64,000 nt of DNA from Terriglobia bacterium (GCA_020073215.1 JAIQFO010000001.1:248001-312000), one strand, 5' to 3'; counted from the first letter of the stretch, positions 1-9,733 are shown. The notes: generated by a model not told the origin, from the sequence alone. Program-made: numbers and translations.

Positions 1-978
1 CGTGCCCAGCAGATTGCCGATTGCGGTGCAATCGTGCCAGGGGATTCCGATGACCCAGGCGACGGGCGCAAACAATACTCCGAATATCTGCTGCAGGCTG
101 GAAGGAAACCAAGTGAGTCCGAGCCAGCTATGAATGCCGCCGAGGATGCCGTTGGCAAGCGCGATCAGGGCGAGGAATGAAATCAGCATGGCGGCGATGT
201 TGAGCGCCAGTCCTAACCCGTCCGTGGTTCCGCGCGCAATCGCGCCCAGCAAGTTTTCCTTTTTCTCGGCATCCACTTCTTCCTCGCTCATCACGACACG
301 ACCCGCAGTTTTCGCAACCTCCGTCTCAGGCACCAGCATTTTCGACATCAGGATCGTGCCGGGCGCAGTCATGATGACCGCGCTTAGCAGATGTTTGGGT
401 TCGATGCCGAAGGCAATGTAGGCGGCCATAATGCCGCCGGAAACGTGGGCCATACCGCTGGTCATTACCGTCATCAACTCAGACCGAGTAAGGTCGGGAA
501 GAAATGGGCGGATGGTGAGCGGAGCTTCGGTCTGGCCCATGAAAATACTCGCCGCCACATTCAACGACTCGGCGCCGCTCGCACCCATGAAGCGCGTCAT
601 CACCTTGGCGGCGAGTTTGATGATGAACTGCATGATTCCGTAGTGATAGAGCACGGCGAAGAAGGCGGCGATAAAAATGACCGTTGGCAGCACCTGGAAG
701 GCGAAGAAGAATCCCATCGACGAACCTTTTGCACCCAGCGCGCCGAACACAAATGAAGATCCTTCGAAGGCATAGCTCAGCAAGCGATTGACCGCGTCTC
801 CTGCCTTTTGGAAGAGCACTCTGCCGATTTCAATCTTCAGCACAAAGATGGCAAACACTACTTGCAGGCCCAGGCCCCAAACAACCGTCTTCTTGTTGAT
901 TGCGCGGCGGTTGGTGGAAAAGGCGTAGGCGAGCCCCAACATGGTGAGCAGCCCGAGAATGCCAGTGAAACGTCCCAT
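1..978 (-). CDS. nupC: NupC-type concentrative nucleoside transporter (partial)
   Basis: Inner-membrane symporter importing nucleosides with a cation. The minus-strand reading frame is open from an ATG at 978 to the window edge, so the C-terminus is missing; 326 codons are visible. It begins MGRFTGILGLL and contains the CNT-family signature GQTEAPLTIRP followed by TSGMAHVSGG, and many hydrophobic segments. A GGGGAT stretch lies just upstream of the ATG as a ribosome binding site. It starts 18 bases after the stop of the pyrimidine-nucleoside phosphorylase, so cdd, the phosphorylase and this gene form an uptake-and-salvage operon. The family call is firm; the exact substrate range is not visible. 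Confidence 0.93.
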   Translation of the reverse strand, partial: MGRFTGILGLLTMLGLAYAFSTNRRAINKKTVVWGLGLQVVFAIFVLKIEIGRVLFQKAGDAVNRLLSYAFEGSSFVFGALGAKGSSMGFFFAFQVLPTVIFIAAFFAVLYHYGIMQFIIKLAAKVMTRFMGASGAESLNVAASIFMGQTEAPLTIRPFLPDLTRSELMTVMTSGMAHVSGGIMAAYIAFGIEPKHLLSAVIMTAPGTILMSKMLVPETEVAKTAGRVVMSEEEVDAEKKENLLGAIARGTTDGLGLALNIAAMLISFLALIALANGILGGIHSWLGLTWFPSSLQQIFGVLFAPVAWVIGIPWHDCTAIGNLLGT

Positions 979-996
979 CTTTATCCCCTTTATGAA

Positions 997-2346
997 TCAG
1001 TGTTGCTCTTTATAGATCGCGCGATGGACCAAGGACGGTTTGTGCGCGGGCGCGGCTTCGGCGATTTGATAACTCTCTTCCAGCAGCGTTTTAGCGCGCG
1101 CGGCTTGTGCGTCGGAGTGGCAGTGAATGGTGCAGAGCGACTCGCCAGCCGAGACTTTGTCGCCGATCTTTTTATGAACCGCGATGCCTACGGCGGGATC
1201 GACAGAATCTTCTTTGCGTTCGCGGCCTCCGCCGAGAATCACGCAGGCTGTGCCGACCTGCTCGCAGGCGATGGCGGTCACATACCCGGATCGGGAACTG
1301 GGCACTTCTACGCGGTGCTCGGTGCCGGGCAGTCGGGTCGGATCGTCGATCGCGCTGATGTCGCCGCCCTGCAACTCGACCATCTGGCGGAACCTCTCGA
1401 AGGCCTTGCCGGAGGCGATCATTTCCGTCGAAAGTTGCTTGCCTTGAGTCACCGTCTTTGAGGCGCCGCCAAGGTAGAACATCCAAGCCGCCAACTGTAA
1501 ACACAGGTCGCGCAGATCCGACGGACCACCGCCGTGCAAGACCTCGATGCACTCCTGCACTTCGAGCGCGTTGCCCACCATGCGGCCGAGGGGCTGGTTC
1601 ATGTCGGTGATGAGCGCGACCATCTGCTTGCCCATGCGTTCGCCGGTTTCGACCATGAGCTCGGCGAGGAAGATCGCGTCTTCCTCTTTTTTCATGAAGG
1701 CGCCGGAGCCGGTCTTCACGTCGAGCACGAGCGCGTCGGTGCCCTCGGCCAGCTTCTTGCTCATGATGGAGGCGCAGATGAGATACGGACTCTCGACCGT
1801 GCCGGTGACGTCGCGCAATGCGTACAACTTGCGATCCGCGGGAGCGACTTTTTCGGTCTGTCCAATCATCGAGCATCCGCAGGCTTTGAGCACGCGGTGG
1901 AATTCGGGGACGGTGAGACCGACGCGAAATCCGAGAATGGATTCGAGCTTGTCGAGCGTGCCTCCGGTATGCCCTAACCCGCGGCCGCTAATCATGGGGA
2001 CGTAGAGACCGCCGGCAGCGACCAACGGGGCCAGCACGAGCGAGGTCTTGTCGCCGACGCCGCCGGTCGAGTGTTTGTCCACCTTCTTTGCGGGCAGGAA
2101 ACTGAGGTCGAGGACTTCGCCGGAATGCAACATGGCATGGGTGAGGGCGGCGGTTTCTTCGCGCGTCATGCCACGCAGCACGACGGCCATGAGCCATGCC
2201 GCCATCTGGTAATCGGGAATGCTACTGTCGGTGCAACCGGCCACGAGATATTCGATTTCAGCGGCGGTTAGCGCACCGCCATCGCGCTTTTTGCGGATGA
2301 GATCGATGACGCGGAACGGCGTCTGGGGAAGACTCGGCTGGCTCAC
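997..2346 (-). CDS. deoA: pyrimidine-nucleoside (thymidine) phosphorylase
   Basis: Cytosolic enzyme splitting thymidine/uridine-type nucleosides with phosphate into base and (deoxy)ribose-1-phosphate. Visible family motifs include SGRGLGHTGGTLDKLES, KHSTGGVGDKTS near the N-terminus and a C-terminal PyNP domain. I choose a GTG start at 2346, giving 449 residues: it overlaps the cdd stop by four bases (GTGA), while reading further upstream only adds a low-quality extension inside cdd. The overlap implies translational coupling. The 1-phosphate product would need a phosphopentomutase, not seen here, before entering the DeoC step encoded near 20.5 kb. DeoA and Pdp types cannot be separated by eye. 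Confidence 0.93.
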   Translation of the reverse strand: MSQPSLPQTPFRVIDLIRKKRDGGALTAAEIEYLVAGCTDSSIPDYQMAAWLMAVVLRGMTREETAALTHAMLHSGEVLDLSFLPAKKVDKHSTGGVGDKTSLVLAPLVAAGGLYVPMISGRGLGHTGGTLDKLESILGFRVGLTVPEFHRVLKACGCSMIGQTEKVAPADRKLYALRDVTGTVESPYLICASIMSKKLAEGTDALVLDVKTGSGAFMKKEEDAIFLAELMVETGERMGKQMVALITDMNQPLGRMVGNALEVQECIEVLHGGGPSDLRDLCLQLAAWMFYLGGASKTVTQGKQLSTEMIASGKAFERFRQMVELQGGDISAIDDPTRLPGTEHRVEVPSSRSGYVTAIACEQVGTACVILGGGRERKEDSVDPAVGIAVHKKIGDKVSAGESLCTIHCHSDAQAARAKTLLEESYQIAEAAPAHKPSLVHRAIYKEQH

Positions 2347-2765
2347 TTGAGGCGGAACCCCTCCGGCAGAAGATCGGTGATGAGACTTTGCTTCGGACCT
2401 TTTGCGCCCTTGTAGAAGACGACGGCGCGCGGCCCGAATTCGTAAATCACCTGGCGGCAGGCGCCGCAGGGGGCGCATGGCACTCCGTGATCCTTTTCCC
2501 CAGCGGCGACCACGGCGACGGCGCGAATCTCGAGCTCTGGACCGTCTTTAGCGATAGCGGAAAAGATCGCCGTGCGCTCGGCGCAGTTGGTCATTCCGTA
2601 GGAAGAGTTCTCGACGTTGCATCCGGCGAACACTTGGCCCTTCGAGGTGAGAATAGCTGCGCCTACTTTGAAGTGGGAGAAGGGCGCGTAGGCGTTCTTC
2701 ATTACCTTGCGCGCTGACCGGAGCAGGCGTTCGCGCGTTGCAGAGGAAACCTTCGGCTTTTGCAT
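2343..2765 (-). CDS. cdd: cytidine deaminase
   Basis: Hydrolytic deamination of cytidine/deoxycytidine to uridine/deoxyuridine, feeding the phosphorylase encoded next. With the ATG at 2765 the protein is 140 residues, normal for the small tetrameric family. The zinc site is intact: NCAERTAIF supplies C61 and catalytic E63, and PCGACRQ supplies C100 and C103. A longer frame reaches 2888, but the extra N-terminus is not family-like. First gene of the cdd-deoA-nupC operon. Confidence 0.95.
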   Translation of the reverse strand: MQKPKVSSATRERLLRSARKVMKNAYAPFSHFKVGAAILTSKGQVFAGCNVENSSYGMTNCAERTAIFSAIAKDGPELEIRAVAVVAAGEKDHGVPCAPCGACRQVIYEFGPRAVVFYKGAKGPKQSLITDLLPEGFRLK

Positions 2766-2801
2766 ATGCAAGTCGATTCTGCTGAAGAACAAGAGTGGGC
2801 C

Positions 2802-2830
2802 ATTGTAACGCGTGAACCAGCTTCGCCAGC
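2802..2830 (-). promoter_or_regulatory. possible promoter of the cdd operon
   Basis: On the minus strand a TACAAT -10-like box lies at 2807-2802, about 35 bases before the cdd ATG. The -35 region about 17 bases further up matches poorly (CTGGCG-like). Weak pattern match only. Confidence 0.3.
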
Positions 2831-2890
2831 AGAGATTTTCGCGCCCGCGACTCGTTGTAGATGTATCGCGAACCTGACCTGCAACCAATC

Positions 2891-2917
2891 TTGACGCTCG
2901 CGTGTGCGGGTGATAAT
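2891..2917 (+). promoter_or_regulatory. possible promoter of the ASPIC/redoxin/TPR gene
   Basis: TTGACG at 2891-2896 and GATAAT at 2912-2917 with a short 15-base spacer, about 80 bases before the GTG start at 2998. Each box matches consensus at five of six positions; the spacer is shorter than ideal. Confidence 0.4.
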
Positions 2918-2997
2918 TTCAGGCCACACGTGGGTATCCCGGAGACATCGTTCTGAGCCGGCGAGAGAAGATACCGAGTTTTTCCGTCCCGAGCCCC

Positions 2998-5900
2998 GTG
3001 GACCTTCGCCGGCGCGACTTTCTGATTCGGTGCTGCCAGGGAGCCTCGGCGGCCTTAATTCCTGCCGGTCTGCACGGTCTCGGTTGGCGCTTCTTCTACG
3101 ACTTTGAGTCGACAGACACCGACTTGCCGGGGCGCGAATTCCACCTGCATCCTCATTATCGGATGCCCAGGCCTCTCGAGGCCTTGTTTCTCAAAACGCT
3201 AGCTGGTCTCGACGATTTTGTCGCCGAAAAATACGCTGACCAGATCGCAGCCATCCTCGCACAGTGGAGTTCGGGGCTGCTGCAGTCTCCGCAAAATGTG
3301 AGCGCGGTGGAAAAAGTTTTTCTGCCGAATTTCTCCGGATTCTCCCCACGGCCGGTTGCATCTGCGATTGTGCGCCCGGGGCGGGCGATCGAAGTCCGCC
3401 GCAACTCGTTCGAGCGGGAAACTACCCTTACGCGGGACGCTTTCCTACAGGAACTGCGCTCCTCCTGGAGCGGATTGGCGGAGATTCTCACGGCTGACTT
3501 TCAGGTAACCGCGATTGACGCGGGTTCCATGCCCGGCGCGGCACTCGTTCCCGGTCAACTGCAAACTCGCATCCGATACGAATTGGTCGGCACCGGCCGC
3601 GGTTTCTACCGTGAACAACGTGTCGGTTACTGGCAAATCGTTTGGGAACCATCTGCCTCCGGCGAGTTCCGCGTGCGCAGTTGGCAGGCACTGGAGGAAA
3701 CGCAGAGCCGGGCCGCTGGCCCCGGCTACGCCGACATCACGGCCGCTGCGCTTGGGGGCAATGCGTCCCACGCTTCGCAGCTTCTGCACGGAACGGATTA
3801 TTGGCGATCCGTGCTCGACGGCGCTTGTGGGATTGATATCTACGGCCACAACGGCGTTTCTGTCGGCGACATCGATGGCGATGGATTTGACGACCTCTAT
3901 GTATGCCAACCGGGCGGGCTTCCGAACCGGCTTTATCGAAATCGAGGCGACGGCACGTTTGAGGACATCACGGAAGCGGCGGGCGTCGGCGTCCTGGAAA
4001 ACACGGCGTGCGCGCTCATGGTCGACGTCGACAATGACGGGCAGCAGGATTTGATCGTCGTGCGGGCCAACGGTCCGATGTTATTTCTGAACCAAGGCGG
4101 CGGCAAGTTTCGCCAGAAGGCGGACGCGTTTCAGTTTGCGAGCCCGCCGCAAGGAACCTTCACCGGAGCGGCGGTGGCCGATTATGACCGCGACGGCTGG
4201 CTCGATATCTACTTCTGCCTTTATGTCTATTACCAGGGCACGGACCAGTATAAGTATCCGTCTCCTTATTATGACGCCAACAACGGGCCTCCCAATTTCA
4301 TGATGCGTAACCACCGGGACGGGACGTTTCGCGACGTAACTGCGGAAACGGGACTTAACCAGAACAACACGCGTTACAGCTTTGCTTGCGGGTGGAGCGA
4401 CTTCAACCGCGACGGCTGGCCCGACCTTTACGTGGTGAACGATTTCGGACGTAAGAATCTTTACCGTAACAATGGCAATGGAACTTTTACCGACATTGCC
4501 GCCCAAGCGGAAGTGGAGGATGTCGGTGCCGGGATGGCCGTCTGCTGGTCTGATTTCAACAATGACGGCACCGAAGACCTCTACGTCGCGAACATGTGGA
4601 CCGCGGCGGGCGAACGCATCACGATGCAGGATATCTTCCAGCCAAACGCGCCCCAGGAGACGCGCGCGCTTTATCACCAGCATGCCATGGGTAACTCGCT
4701 CTTTCGAAATCCGCTTGGCAAGGGCCGCGCATTCGAGGATACGACTGTCGCCGCCGGCGTCGGAATTGGGCGCTGGGCGTGGTCGAGCGACGCCTGGGAT
4801 TTCGATCACGACGGGTTTCCCGATCTCTATATCGCCAACGGCATGGTGACTGGCCCCTCGCGCAAAGACGAAGACCTGAACAGCTTCTTCTGGCGGCAGG
4901 TGGTTGCCAATTCGCCCGAGGAGCCAAAGCCGTCGCACGATTACGAACAGGGATGGAGCGCGATCAACGAGTTGATCCGCGCCGATGGCACGTGGAGCGG
5001 CTACGAACGAAACGTCTTTTACGCCAACAATGGCGATGGGACGTTCTCCGATATTTCGGGTGCGGTCGGGCTGGACTTTCTGGAAGACGGCCGCGCCTTT
5101 GCGCTCGCCGACTTCGACTGTGACGGCCGTCAGGAATTGTTTCTGAAGAATCGCAGCGGCCCGCAATTGCGGCTTTTGAAGAATGTCATGGAGGAGTTAC
5201 CTCCATCGATCGCGTTCCGATTGCGCGGAACGAAAAGCAATCGGGACGGTATCGGCGCGGTGGTCACGCTGGAAACGGAAACGAGCCGCCAGACGCGATC
5301 GTTGCAAGCTGGATCGGGCTTCCTCTCGCAGCACAGCAAAGATGTTTTTTTCGGCCTGGGAGCGGCGAAAGGCCCGGTGCGGGCCTCGATTCGCTGGCCG
5401 AGCGGACTGGTGCAGGATCTTCACGAGCTGCCGATCAACCACCGGGTGTGGGTTGAAGAAGGCTCCGAGCCATCTCGAATCGAGGCCTTCAGGACCCCTT
5501 CGGGGCGAGGCCAAGCTCCTGGCGCTGAGCCAACCAGCGCCAAGCGACAGCAAATCGAAATCCTGCCCACCACGGCTGAGACCTGGTTACTGGCGCCGGT
5601 TGAAGCACCCGATCTTTCTCTGCCCGATTTCGCTGGGCGGATGCAGACTTTATCCTCACTGCGCGGTATGCCGGTACTGCTTAACTTTTGGGCGATTGGC
5701 GCAGAGCGATGTAAGGAAGAGTGGGCTGCTTTCAACTTGCGACACGCAGCCTGGGCGGCCCAGGGTCTTCGACTCCTTTCCGTGAATCTCGACGCCGCCG
5801 CCGATACGGAAAGGGTCACGGCAGTGGTGCGTGAGCATCGTCTTTCGTTTCCAATCCTCCGCGGCTCCGACGACGTGGCAGCTATCTACAACATTGTTTT

Positions 5901-6867
5901 TCGTTACCTGTTTGACCGGCATCGTGATCTCGCGCTTCCCGCCTCGTTCCTGATCAACGCTACAGGTGAGATCGTGAAGGTCTATCAGGGGCCGGTGGAC
6001 GCGCAGCATGTTGACGAGGACTTCCGGCACATTCCCCAAACCGGCGCGGAACGATTAGCCAGGGCTCTTCCCTTTTCCGGCGTCACCGATACGATTGAGT
6101 TTGGACGCAACTATCTTTCCTACGGTTCGGTGTTTTTTCAGCGCGGCTATATGGACCAGGCCGAAGCTTCATTCCGCATTGCTCTGCGCGATGATCCTTC
6201 GAGCGCTGAGGCTCTGTACGGTATTGGAAGCGTCTACCTGAACCAGCAGAAGGCGGCAGAGGCCCGCGACAGTTTTGAACGCGCCCTTAAGCTTCGGGCG
6301 AGTTATCCCGATACTTTGGCAAATTCGTGGAACAACCTGGGCTTGCTGGCTGGGCGCGGAGGCCGCACGGACGAAGCGGTCGGCTATTTTCAACAGGCGC
6401 TCAAGCTGAGCCCTGATCACATCATTGCGCTCGATAACCTGGGCAGCGCCTATCGCCAACAAAAGCGATGGGAGGATGCTCGCAAAACATACGAGCGTGC
6501 GCTGGAGCTCCGCCCCAGCGACGCGGAGGCAAACTACGGGCTGGCGATGGTGTATGCGCAAAATGACGACACCGCGCGGGCGTTCGATCTTCTGCAGAAA
6601 GCACGGACGCTGCGTCCGGTTTACCCCGAAGCGCTGAACAACCTGGGAATTCTTTATCTGCGCACCGAGCGCCGGGATGAGGCCGTGGCGAGTTTTGAGC
6701 AGTGTATCCGCGTGGCGCCTGCCTTCGATCAGTCTTACTTGAATCTGGCCCGTGTCTATGTCATCGAGGGCGCCCCGGGAAAAGCTCGAGCCGTGTTGCT
6801 TGACCTGCTCAAGCAACATCCGGGACACGAGCAGGCACAGAAGATGCTGGCGCAGTTGGGTCAGTAG
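2998..6867 (+). CDS. Tat-exported FG-GAP/ASPIC-UnbV protein fused to redoxin and TPR domains
   Basis: A 1289-residue extracytoplasmic protein from a GTG start. The N-terminus has a twin-arginine-like RRRDFLIR motif and a hydrophobic stretch, suggesting Tat export. FG-GAP/VCBS-type repeats with acidic calcium-type loops (for example DIDGDGFDDLY) run from about residue 285 to 715. An ASPIC/UnbV segment (RGTKSNRDGIGAVV) lies near 740-800, a thioredoxin-like redoxin domain near 876-1005, and TPR repeats from about 1030 to the end. The redoxin active site reads NFWAIGAERC where CxxC is usual, so one cysteine is missing. The domains are clear; the job is unknown. Many Acidobacteriota carry ASPIC proteins beside TonB receptors, so a surface binding role is an inference. 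Confidence 0.88.
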   Translation: MDLRRRDFLIRCCQGASAALIPAGLHGLGWRFFYDFESTDTDLPGREFHLHPHYRMPRPLEALFLKTLAGLDDFVAEKYADQIAAILAQWSSGLLQSPQNVSAVEKVFLPNFSGFSPRPVASAIVRPGRAIEVRRNSFERETTLTRDAFLQELRSSWSGLAEILTADFQVTAIDAGSMPGAALVPGQLQTRIRYELVGTGRGFYREQRVGYWQIVWEPSASGEFRVRSWQALEETQSRAAGPGYADITAAALGGNASHASQLLHGTDYWRSVLDGACGIDIYGHNGVSVGDIDGDGFDDLYVCQPGGLPNRLYRNRGDGTFEDITEAAGVGVLENTACALMVDVDNDGQQDLIVVRANGPMLFLNQGGGKFRQKADAFQFASPPQGTFTGAAVADYDRDGWLDIYFCLYVYYQGTDQYKYPSPYYDANNGPPNFMMRNHRDGTFRDVTAETGLNQNNTRYSFACGWSDFNRDGWPDLYVVNDFGRKNLYRNNGNGTFTDIAAQAEVEDVGAGMAVCWSDFNNDGTEDLYVANMWTAAGERITMQDIFQPNAPQETRALYHQHAMGNSLFRNPLGKGRAFEDTTVAAGVGIGRWAWSSDAWDFDHDGFPDLYIANGMVTGPSRKDEDLNSFFWRQVVANSPEEPKPSHDYEQGWSAINELIRADGTWSGYERNVFYANNGDGTFSDISGAVGLDFLEDGRAFALADFDCDGRQELFLKNRSGPQLRLLKNVMEELPPSIAFRLRGTKSNRDGIGAVVTLETETSRQTRSLQAGSGFLSQHSKDVFFGLGAAKGPVRASIRWPSGLVQDLHELPINHRVWVEEGSEPSRIEAFRTPSGRGQAPGAEPTSAKRQQIEILPTTAETWLLAPVEAPDLSLPDFAGRMQTLSSLRGMPVLLNFWAIGAERCKEEWAAFNLRHAAWAAQGLRLLSVNLDAAADTERVTAVVREHRLSFPILRGSDDVAAIYNIVFRYLFDRHRDLALPASFLINATGEIVKVYQGPVDAQHVDEDFRHIPQTGAERLARALPFSGVTDTIEFGRNYLSYGSVFFQRGYMDQAEASFRIALRDDPSSAEALYGIGSVYLNQQKAAEARDSFERALKLRASYPDTLANSWNNLGLLAGRGGRTDEAVGYFQQALKLSPDHIIALDNLGSAYRQQKRWEDARKTYERALELRPSDAEANYGLAMVYAQNDDTARAFDLLQKARTLRPVYPEALNNLGILYLRTERRDEAVASFEQCIRVAPAFDQSYLNLARVYVIEGAPGKARAVLLDLLKQHPGHEQAQKMLAQLGQ

Positions 6868-6945
6868 CAGTTTCCATCAATACGCGACATCAATGCGACT
6901 TCTCATTTTGAGCACAGCGTAGGGCCAGCTGTCGATTGCATGACA

Positions 6946-6983
6946 GGAAAGCAGATCCTTCGCTTCGCGCAGGATGACAACTC
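6946..6983. repeat. dispersed intergenic repeat, family F
   Basis: A segment built around CCTTCGCTTCGCGCAGGATG between two convergent genes. Related copies lie at about 21571-21596 and 41339-41377, also outside genes. Confidence 0.6.
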
Positions 6984-8100
6984 ATTTGGGCGTTGAGGGC
7001 TTGCCCGGCTGCGGCGTCGGCGCTTTCAGAAGGTCCACAAATAACTTGTAGAATCTTTCCGCGTCCAGGTCGAACTGCACTTCTACCGGCCGGACATCGT
7101 GTTTGGGCTTATTCCAGTCTGACCAGCTGAGGGTGTCTCCGTAGCTGTAGCCGCGATCGAGGTTTACGTCCATGTAGTGATTTTCTTTTTTGGTAATCAG
7201 CGAAGGATCAAGCCAGGCCGCAGCCGCGAGTTCGTCCCACAGATAGTTATAGGAACTCCGCAGACGCGCATACTTGCCAATGTATTGCGCCGCCGGCGAG
7301 TTACTGGCTTTGATGTTGTCGATCAGCTGACTGGTCAATCTTGTCTTCACGGAAATATCGACCGGAGTGCAGATAATCTTCTTCCACGGAGCGCGCAGCA
7401 CCATGTGAGCGGCCTCCGGATCGAACCACAGGTTGAACTCGCGGCGGGGCGTGTCAATGAACTCGGGATCATCGGTCTGCGGGCTCAGACTCCCTCCCAT
7501 AAATACCAATTCTTTGGCCAGCGCCGGAAATTCCGGGTCGATGGAAATTGCAAGCGCCAGGTTCGTCATGGGTCCGCCCTCGTAGATCGTGACCTCGTGC
7601 GGATACTTACGAACCATGCGGATCAGAAAATGGGCGGCGTCTTCATCGGCGGCCCTGGTGGTGGGCTTGCCTTCCGGCATTGTTCCCAGTTCGCGAGGCG
7701 CGTGATACAAGTGCGGAGTCCAGGCGCCGAGCCACGCCACAAAGCCGTATTGTTGCTCCCACTGCTCCGTCTCTTCCTTGGTTCTTACGAGAGGATACTC
7801 GGCTCCGGGTACGACAGGAATGTCGGTTCGTCCGATGACTTCGAGCATGCGCAGGGTGTGCGCGACTTCTTCCGTCAGCCAGGCATCGCCCGTCACCACG
7901 GTAATGCCCAGGACTTCCGTTTGTGGAGACTGGATCAGCAGCAGGATCGATTGCTGGTCAGTGCCCGCAGGCCCGGCCGCATCCTGATCGATGATGAGCT
8001 TGCGCTTGTCTTTACTCTGGCTTTGGGCAGCAAGACAGGTCATCAGAATTACGCCTGCGACCACGGTACAGCGCAGGAATCGATCCAGTTTCATTCGCAC
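6982..8100 (-). CDS. secreted nucleoside hydrolase (IunH family) with altered metal motif
   Basis: Predicted periplasmic N-ribohydrolase releasing free base and ribose. The 372-residue protein begins with a signal peptide (hydrophobic TVVAGVILMTCLA, then AAQSQ). The mature part starts KLIIDQDAAGPAGTDQQ, in place of the usual DTDPGxDD calcium-binding motif: aspartates remain but their spacing differs. The downstream pattern VLGITVVTGD, IPVVPGAEYPL and EGGPMTNLALAI is typical of the family. It diverges from the 8181 gene with a gap of about 80 bases. Because the metal loop is unusual, substrate preference or even activity may differ from classic inosine-uridine hydrolases. Confidence 0.85.
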   Translation of the reverse strand: MRMKLDRFLRCTVVAGVILMTCLAAQSQSKDKRKLIIDQDAAGPAGTDQQSILLLIQSPQTEVLGITVVTGDAWLTEEVAHTLRMLEVIGRTDIPVVPGAEYPLVRTKEETEQWEQQYGFVAWLGAWTPHLYHAPRELGTMPEGKPTTRAADEDAAHFLIRMVRKYPHEVTIYEGGPMTNLALAISIDPEFPALAKELVFMGGSLSPQTDDPEFIDTPRREFNLWFDPEAAHMVLRAPWKKIICTPVDISVKTRLTSQLIDNIKASNSPAAQYIGKYARLRSSYNYLWDELAAAAWLDPSLITKKENHYMDVNLDRGYSYGDTLSWSDWNKPKHDVRPVEVQFDLDAERFYKLFVDLLKAPTPQPGKPSTPK

Positions 8101-8180
8101 ACCTCATTCACTTGCACTTGATGTAGGATCGCATGGAAGGCGGGCCCTTTGTAAAGCCCACTCCCCAGGAGCTGATTCGC

Positions 8181-9674
8181 GTGACCTCCGGCCGCTTCGC
8201 AAGAACTGGAATTTATGTTGCCGCCTGCGTTTTGGCGGTGGCAGGAGCCCTCGCACAGTCTAAAGATCCCGCCGCGAACGCCGCGTCGCTGGGGGCGTTG
8301 GAAGGCTCTGTGCGTGATTCTGCTGGGCGGGCGGTGGCGAACGCGACCGTCTTCTTGCAGCCCACGGCGGGAACCGGCACTCCCCCCGCGCAGATCCAGA
8401 CTACGCATGCGGATTCCTTGGGGGCCTATCGCTTCTCTGCGCTTTCAGAGGGCGCTTACATTCTGCGGGCGGAGATGAGCGGATATGCTCGCATCATCGT
8501 GGGTCCCGTGCGTCTCGCTTCGAGCGAGACGAAGAAGGTCGACCTCACGCTCACACCCGTGAAAGCTCCAGGAGCGGCCGCGTCGGCGCCCGAGTTCTTT
8601 GACGAACCTCAATTCACGGTGGCGGGCGTAACCCAAGCTACCAGCGCGGGAGGTCACGGGTCCGATACTGTGCTGCGAACCACGGAAGCGCTCGCCCGGG
8701 CCACGGTTTCGTTGAGCAAGGAACCGGCTGCGAGTTCCACGGCGATGACCTCCGCCGCGACAGAGGCTTCCCTGCGCGAGGCGGTGGCGCGCGACCCCAA
8801 GGATGCCGAACTTCATCACCGGCTGGGCGACATCGAGGAGAAGCTGGGCAATCCACTGGAGGCGGTGCGGGAGTACCAGCGCGCGGCGGAACTGGATCCC
8901 AGCGAACTGTATTTGTTTGACTGGGGAACCGAACTTCTCACTCATCGGGCGCTGGAACCGGCCACTGAGGTTTTGACGCAGGGCAGCCGCCGCTTTCCGA
9001 AGTCAGTGCGAATGCTGGTTGCACTCGGCGTCGCCTGGTACGCTCGCGGGTCCTGCGATCACGCCGTACAGAGTCTTGGGAGCGCGTCCGACCTCGATCC
9101 CGGCAATCCGACTCCCTATCTGTTTCTGGGGAGAATGCAAACCGTGGAGCCGACCGCGCTCGAAGGGTCGGTGGAAAGATTGGGGCGATTCGCGCAACTG
9201 CAGCCCGACAACGCGCTCGCGAACTACTACTACGCCGTCAGTCTTGCGAAAGAATCGGGGAAGCAATCGGCTGGTGCGGAGGACGGTGACGCCGGGCATT
9301 CAGCGCGCGTGGAAGCGCTGTTGCAGAAGGCGGTGGGTCTCGATCCGAAGCTGGGGGCTGCGTACCTGCAACTGGGGATTCTCTATTCTCAGCGCGGGGA
9401 TTTTTCACGGGCGATTGCGGCGTATCAAAAAGCCATCGAAGTCAGTCCGGAAGAAGTGGGCCCGCAACTCGATCAGACACTGGAAGAGACGCATTATCGG
9501 CTGGCGCAAGCTTACCAGCGGACCGGCGATAAAACCAAAGCTCAAGAAGAACTTGAACTTCATCGGCAGTTAGCAATGAAAACAAAAGAAGATGCGGAGC
9601 GTAAACGGCGCGAGATTCAGCAGTTTGTGATCTTGCTGCGGGACAAGAATTCCGCGTCGCAGCCGCAGCCTTGA
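8181..9674 (+). CDS. secreted carboxypeptidase-regulatory-like and TPR protein
   Basis: I choose the GTG at 8181 because AGGAG at 8167-8171 precedes it at good spacing; an in-frame ATG at 8133 has no such site. The 497-residue product begins with a signal peptide ending near ALAQS. A CarboxypepD_reg-like beta-sandwich (GSVRDSAGRAVANATVFLQP) follows at about residues 35-120. After a low-complexity linker, TPR repeats (LHHRLGDIEEKLGNPLEAVREYQRAAELDP and similar) fill roughly residues 205-470, ending in a charged helix. The same regulatory domain heads the Oar-like receptor at 12.3 kb. Probable periplasmic scaffold; function unknown. Confidence 0.83.
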   Translation: MTSGRFARTGIYVAACVLAVAGALAQSKDPAANAASLGALEGSVRDSAGRAVANATVFLQPTAGTGTPPAQIQTTHADSLGAYRFSALSEGAYILRAEMSGYARIIVGPVRLASSETKKVDLTLTPVKAPGAAASAPEFFDEPQFTVAGVTQATSAGGHGSDTVLRTTEALARATVSLSKEPAASSTAMTSAATEASLREAVARDPKDAELHHRLGDIEEKLGNPLEAVREYQRAAELDPSELYLFDWGTELLTHRALEPATEVLTQGSRRFPKSVRMLVALGVAWYARGSCDHAVQSLGSASDLDPGNPTPYLFLGRMQTVEPTALEGSVERLGRFAQLQPDNALANYYYAVSLAKESGKQSAGAEDGDAGHSARVEALLQKAVGLDPKLGAAYLQLGILYSQRGDFSRAIAAYQKAIEVSPEEVGPQLDQTLEETHYRLAQAYQRTGDKTKAQEELELHRQLAMKTKEDAERKRREIQQFVILLRDKNSASQPQP

Positions 9675-9733
9675 ACCGTATCGACGAGCGGAGCCGCAGG
9701 GCCCATGGGGCGATCTTTCTGAGGTCCGTTCCC

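Noticed and set aside
4081-5166. Long minus-strand open frame opposite the ASPIC/redoxin/TPR gene
   Set aside because: Shadow of a repeat-rich, high-GC gene; its sequence is low-complexity and unlike any domain, while the plus strand has clear motifs.
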